NCBI RefSeq assembly: GCF_009905375.1 | Contig: NC_133648.1 | Span: 25,773,376-25,837,375 of the forward strand | Source: Apium graveolens | Lineage: Eukaryota > Streptophyta > Magnoliopsida > Apiales > Apiaceae | Direction of reading: 5' to 3' | DNA length: 64,000 bases | Shown here: positions 60,601 to 64,000 of the stretch, piece after piece | Layout: each line of letters starts with the position of its first letter | How positions within the stretch are numbered: the stretch's first letter is position 1 | Notes under the pieces: generated by a model | Database searches by the model: none | The model's input: only the letters and a program-made list of their open reading frames with translations | What the model was told of the DNA's origin: nothing | Made by a program: the position numbers and the translations under genes

Positions 60601-62633
60601 AAATGCCAACACCAAGAAGCTCCTTCAAGCACATCTTGCTTCTCTGCAACTACAACAAATTCAAGGCTTCCAACATGCTAGAGATGTCAACACCATCAAA
60701 GGAGATATTGATGAGATGAAGAAGGCTATTTCTGACAAAATGGACTCTAAGCTTCCAGAAGCTACAATACTTTATATTAAGAGACAGCTCGGGAAAAATT
60801 TTGATCTTTCCACAAAGATAGATGCCTTGGATACAAGGATGATAGCTGTGGAAGCATTTCTTATAGCAATTCATATGCATCAAGCTCAACAGACAGACTT
60901 GCTTCAGAAACTGGTGGCTGCACAAACCTCCTCATCTACTCAACTTGATGATAACAAAAAGGGGGAGAAAGGACCAAGTGAGGGGGAGAAACAGCTTAAC
61001 ATTCAAATCAGTAAAGTAATTGTGCCTTCAATTGCTTTCACCAAGCCACCAGTTATAGACAGCATTGATCTGATAAATGAAGCAGCAAACAATATAAGAG
61101 CAGCTGAAAAGGAGCAGTTGATTCCAATCAACTGGGAGAAAATTGATGAGGACATTCAAAAGAAGTTTGGGCTAGCAAAGAAGCCAGAAAAGTCAGCCAT
61201 TCATCACTCTCAAGTCAGGCAGATCTCTGTGAATGAAATAAACGTGAACTATCTGGAAAGGGGACAACCATCCTGCATCAAATCTCCAAGGCTGAAATAA
61301 TTCTGAAACCAAGGGTGAACTATCCAAAATCATCATTAAAGAACCCTTTGGATACAGTGTATGAGACACCTAAGCCTGATGAGACTAAACTGTTATCAAG
61401 GTCAATTGCCTTCTACAAGGATCCAACTGATTCAGCCTTAAAAAGGAGAATTGTTAAAGTTTTCAGGAATGGGAAAGAAATTTGTGTGGTGGTTGGACAT
61501 CCTTAATTTGCTCAAGCAAAGAGAGAAGAAAAGGCAAGATTGAAGCAAGAAAAGAAGCAAGTTGCTCTAGATGCTAAAAAGGCTAAACAAAAGAAAGAGC
61601 AAGCTGCTATCTTGGCCAGGCTACAAGCTGTGAAACCAACACAACAAATTCCTGCTCAGCCATCTGAAATCACTGAATCTCAAGATCCAAAGAAGCAAGT
61701 TGAACCACAATAGAAGAACCTCAAAGATACAAGGAATTGGCCAAAAGAACCAAAAGGAAATTGAACTTTGTTGATAAGGAATTGGAGGATCAGTTTTCCA
61801 AGGAATCCACTCCAACTATAACTCAAGCATCAAAACCCTCGGTGGTATTTAAAGGCATTAAAGTGGTGGATCCTTACAGGAACATTCATGATGAACCTAT
61901 TGTGCCTAAGGATGAACCAATAGACTGGGAGAGTCTACCAATTCCTGACTTCAATTTATCAGTCCTCAGTAAGCCAAAAAGAACAAAGTCAAGAGCAGTC
62001 AAGAAAGTAAAGTTGTCACCTCTCAAATCCAAATCTCTAACTAAAGCACAATCCAAAGTCAACAAGGGAGATTACATGTACTTGTGTGACATCAAATAAT
62101 TCTCTGATCTAAATCTCTATCTAGATGAACTAGAAGAAGTGAGAGGGATTGATGCCTAAAGAAAAATACCTAAAAGGTTAGTTTTCAAGTACAAGGGAGG
62201 AAAGGAGATTTAATGGCCACTTCACAGGATCCTTCAAGAAAGCCAAGCTGTACTGATAAAGGTTTATTCATCATACAAGAAGAACTTTGGATTCAATGTA
62301 ACTGCAAGAAGACTGGTTCTGAAGAAGATTGAAGAACTGAGGAGTATTAGAGCTAAAGATGCACTCCCAAAGACTCTAATTATTCCTTACACAGGGAGAA
62401 GAGTGCATCTAAGGCCCTACTGGCTGATGGAGTTCATGGATGACAAAGGAGTGAGAAGATTTTTCAGATTAGAAGACCAATTGAGCATCTCTAGCAATGA
62501 GACTCTTTTGGAAATGCAAGAAAAGCTAAATTTCTCAGAATCTGATGAACTGGAATTCCACAGACAGCTCCAAAATCAGATAGAAGAAAACAACCAAAAG
62601 CTTGGAAAGAGATCCAGATCTTCAAGGAAATAG
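54615..62633 (+). pseudogene. TE12 env-like (third) ORF, broken and split by TE13
   Basis: Starts at ATG 54615, collinear with TE2. A frame break near 55037 is followed by 55044-55496, then a Pro/Ser/Lys-rich part (55500-56068). TE13 (56069-59521) interrupts it, and the same reading frame resumes after it. The part from 60137 to 61300 is helical and Gln-rich; a Lys-rich end follows in broken stretches (61315-61506, 61737-62099, 62403-62633). Motif-derived codons lie at about 59725-59835. In Sireviruses this ORF is called env-like; in soybean SIRE1 it is reported to be expressed. I see no convincing signal peptide or membrane helix here. Confidence 0.75.
56069..59521 (+). mobile_element. TE13: gypsy-type solo LTR inside the TE12 env-like ORF
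   Basis: 3453 bases, TATAACGACTCG...GGGCGCCACA, flanked by the TSD ACATC (56064-56068 and 59522-59526). The end pattern ACCCGGGTTTGGAGGGCGCCACA-like is typical of long Ty3/gypsy LTRs of the Tekay/Del kind. The first dinucleotide is TA where TG is expected. There is no internal region. It contains a (TA)n run at 57241-57260 and a GC-richer block (57120-57350). Removing the insert and one TSD copy lets the host reading frame continue without a break, which confirms the edges. Confidence 0.85.
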
Positions 62634-62810
62634 ATTAATCTGCTCAGGCTAGAGGAGCACCATGAAAATGACTATGAGAAAATCTTTATACATTTTGTTA
62701 TTTGAAGCACTTTACAGTTTTATTTACCTACTTTTAAAGTTGTATTTTTAGGGTGTTTTGTTATCATCAAGTTTCTCTTAATTTATGGCTATAATTCCAG
62801 TAGACATAAA

Positions 62811-62820
62811 TTGGGGGAGA
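62811..62820 (+). other. TE12 polypurine tract
   Basis: TTGGGGGAGA, one base before the 3' LTR. Confidence 0.92.
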
Positions 62821-62821
62821 T

Positions 62822-63851
62822 TGTTGTGGATATGTTGTGAACTTGATGATTTCATTAACGAAACACCTTGGTAGATTTTACTTAGTGAAAAATGTAGCAC
62901 TCGACGGATAAGGATTATAGTCCCGACGGGTGACTCAATACAGTCCCGACGGATGATGATTTATTATCCATCGAGCGAGTAGCTTGTGTAACAATAAGTT
63001 TGTAGCACATTTCTGCATACACATTATTTAGCTTCTGTAGTAGTACTCAAGTTATGTTGACTTTAACTAGATATGCAGAATAGGTTGATTATTTGTACAT
63101 AGATGATGTCTTGTAATTCTGCATAAATGAAATGAAGTCAAGTGCCAGATAGTTACCCGACGGATAAACAAAAATGCCACTCGACGGATGATCAACAAGG
63201 CAACCCGACGGGTGATCATGAACCCGACGGATAAAGATTTCAAACATATGTTGACAGTGACAACACAGTCACATGCGTCGAGTGTATGTAAATGGAATGT
63301 GGAAGCCTATTCAACTGGGTTTTAGAGAATAAAGAAGCATTGCCATTTTCATGCTATTATGAAGATATTCAAAGATGTTGGAATACAGTAATGAAGCAGC
63401 ATAGTATTAGACTTGATAGGTTTTGTTTTATTATCTTGTCTTATTACTTTGTAATCTTCGTGATATATAAACCAAGAAGTAGCAAATAGAGCAACAAGCA
63501 TCTAAGCAAGAATTTCTCAGGGAAACAATTGTAAGCTGTATTCTTAGCATTTCTCTGCAAACTTAGTTGTTCATATTTATAAGAAGCTGTGAGCAAATCT
63601 TGCTACATAGAGTTCTGTTGATATAATATATATCTCTGGTGGATACTTTCAAATCCACCAGAAAGTTTTTAAAGAGTTGTGTTTTTAATTACTTGTGTTT
63701 TGATTCATTCCAAGTTATTATTCCGCACTCTACAAATCAATTCACACATATATATATTTTAAGTTAGAACACTTTTAAAACCAAGAAAAAGTTTCAAGAA
63801 TTCCATTCAACCCCCCTTTTGTAATTCTTGTTGCATTGTTAGGGACTAACA
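62822..63851 (+). repeat. TE12 3' LTR
   Basis: 1030 bases, aligned throughout with the 5' LTR. It contains the same two clusters of CGACGGATRA motifs (about 62901-62976 and 63156-63236), a TATA box near 63462 and the AACCCCCC run before GGGACTAACA. It is 9 bases longer than the 5' LTR, with an ACATGCGTC-type insertion near 63270 contributing. Confidence 0.95.
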
Positions 63852-64000
63852 GAAATATCAGTACTTACTGGAATCAGAACTTACTGGAAGTCAGAACTTA
63901 AGGAGATCAGAACTTAGGTTATCAGAAGATAGATATCATAACTTAAGTACGGGAGGATTTACAATTAAGGAAGGAAGCTGATTTACGGGATAGAAGATCG
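63852..64000 (+). repeat. TE11 LTR, continuation to the right of TE12
   Basis: Begins with the second GAAAT TSD copy. It contains repeated ATCAGAACTTA words (about 63872, 63890, 63908 and 63918), a fourth family-type LTR motif set. The window ends inside it. Confidence 0.7.

Larger units (their letters stand above)
47330..63851 (+). mobile_element. TE12: complete Sirevirus-like Ty1/copia element, 16.5 kb
   Basis: Both LTRs (47330-48350 and 62822-63851), PBS, gag, pol, env-like ORF and PPT are in the expected order, flanked by the TSD GAAAT (47325-47329 and 63852-63856). Subtracting the TE13 insertion, it is about 13.1 kb. The extra ORF downstream of pol, the PPT and the conserved LTR layout point to the Sirevirus group. 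Premature stops, frameshifts and a 51-base integrase deletion show it cannot act by itself. LTR divergence is about eight substitutions in the first 190 bases counted by eye. Confidence 0.94.

Overview
This looks like a transposon-dense stretch of a flowering-plant nuclear genome, probably a eudicot. The base composition is AT-rich. Ty1/copia retrotransposons are nested inside each other, a tRNA-derived SINE and a MITE are present, and one intron-rich plant gene is intact. The species cannot be fixed from the sequence. No bacterial, organellar or CRISPR features were seen. Labels TE1 to TE13 are mine.

Layout. 1-5431: TE1, a minus-strand copia element cut by the left window edge. It sits inside the env-like frame of TE2 (5432-13564, minus strand, Sirevirus-like), which itself sits inside an older plus-strand LTR remnant, TE3 (to 13899). 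14353-17392: TE4, a minus-strand Sirevirus-like remnant that keeps gag and env-like pieces but has no pol between them. 17393-24440: the 3' half of TE5, another minus-strand Sirevirus-like element with its own LTR motif, ending against a Ty3/gypsy-type LTR (TE6, 24441-24994). 25.0-26.1 kb: no recognised gene. 26149-32925: TE7, a minus-strand copia element with both LTRs and a target-site duplication (TSD).

32962-34663: exons of an unrecognised minus-strand gene carrying a tandem duplication of an exon pair. 34907-35288: a MITE with 50-bp inverted ends. 35566-41169: a 12-exon minus-strand gene for a KDM3-type JmjC protein. Every splice junction keeps frame and gives 743 codons, but all three expected iron ligands are replaced. 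42107-43431: a solo LTR with perfect TSDs (TE8). 44.2-45.75 kb: two SINE copies, the second split by a solo LTR (TE9) that carries a 26-bp minisatellite. 46000-47203: a remnant of a TE5-like LTR (TE10). 47258 onward: the start of another plus-strand LTR (TE11), into which TE12 inserted.

47330-63851: TE12, a 16.5-kb structurally complete Sirevirus-like element (LTR, PBS, gag, pol, env-like ORF, PPT, LTR, TSD GAAAT). Its coding frames are broken. Its env-like ORF holds a 3.45-kb gypsy-type solo LTR (TE13).

How it fits together. The JmjC gene and its duplicated-exon neighbour are the only likely host genes; all other coding sequence is decayed retrotransposon. The most interesting signals are the ligand-less JmjC domain, a short family-specific motif (CGACGGATRA in TE2 and TE12) that recurs in LTRs, spacers and coding frames, a Gag zinc knuckle that has Tyr in place of its second Cys in three elements, and a conserved gag-pol frame offset.
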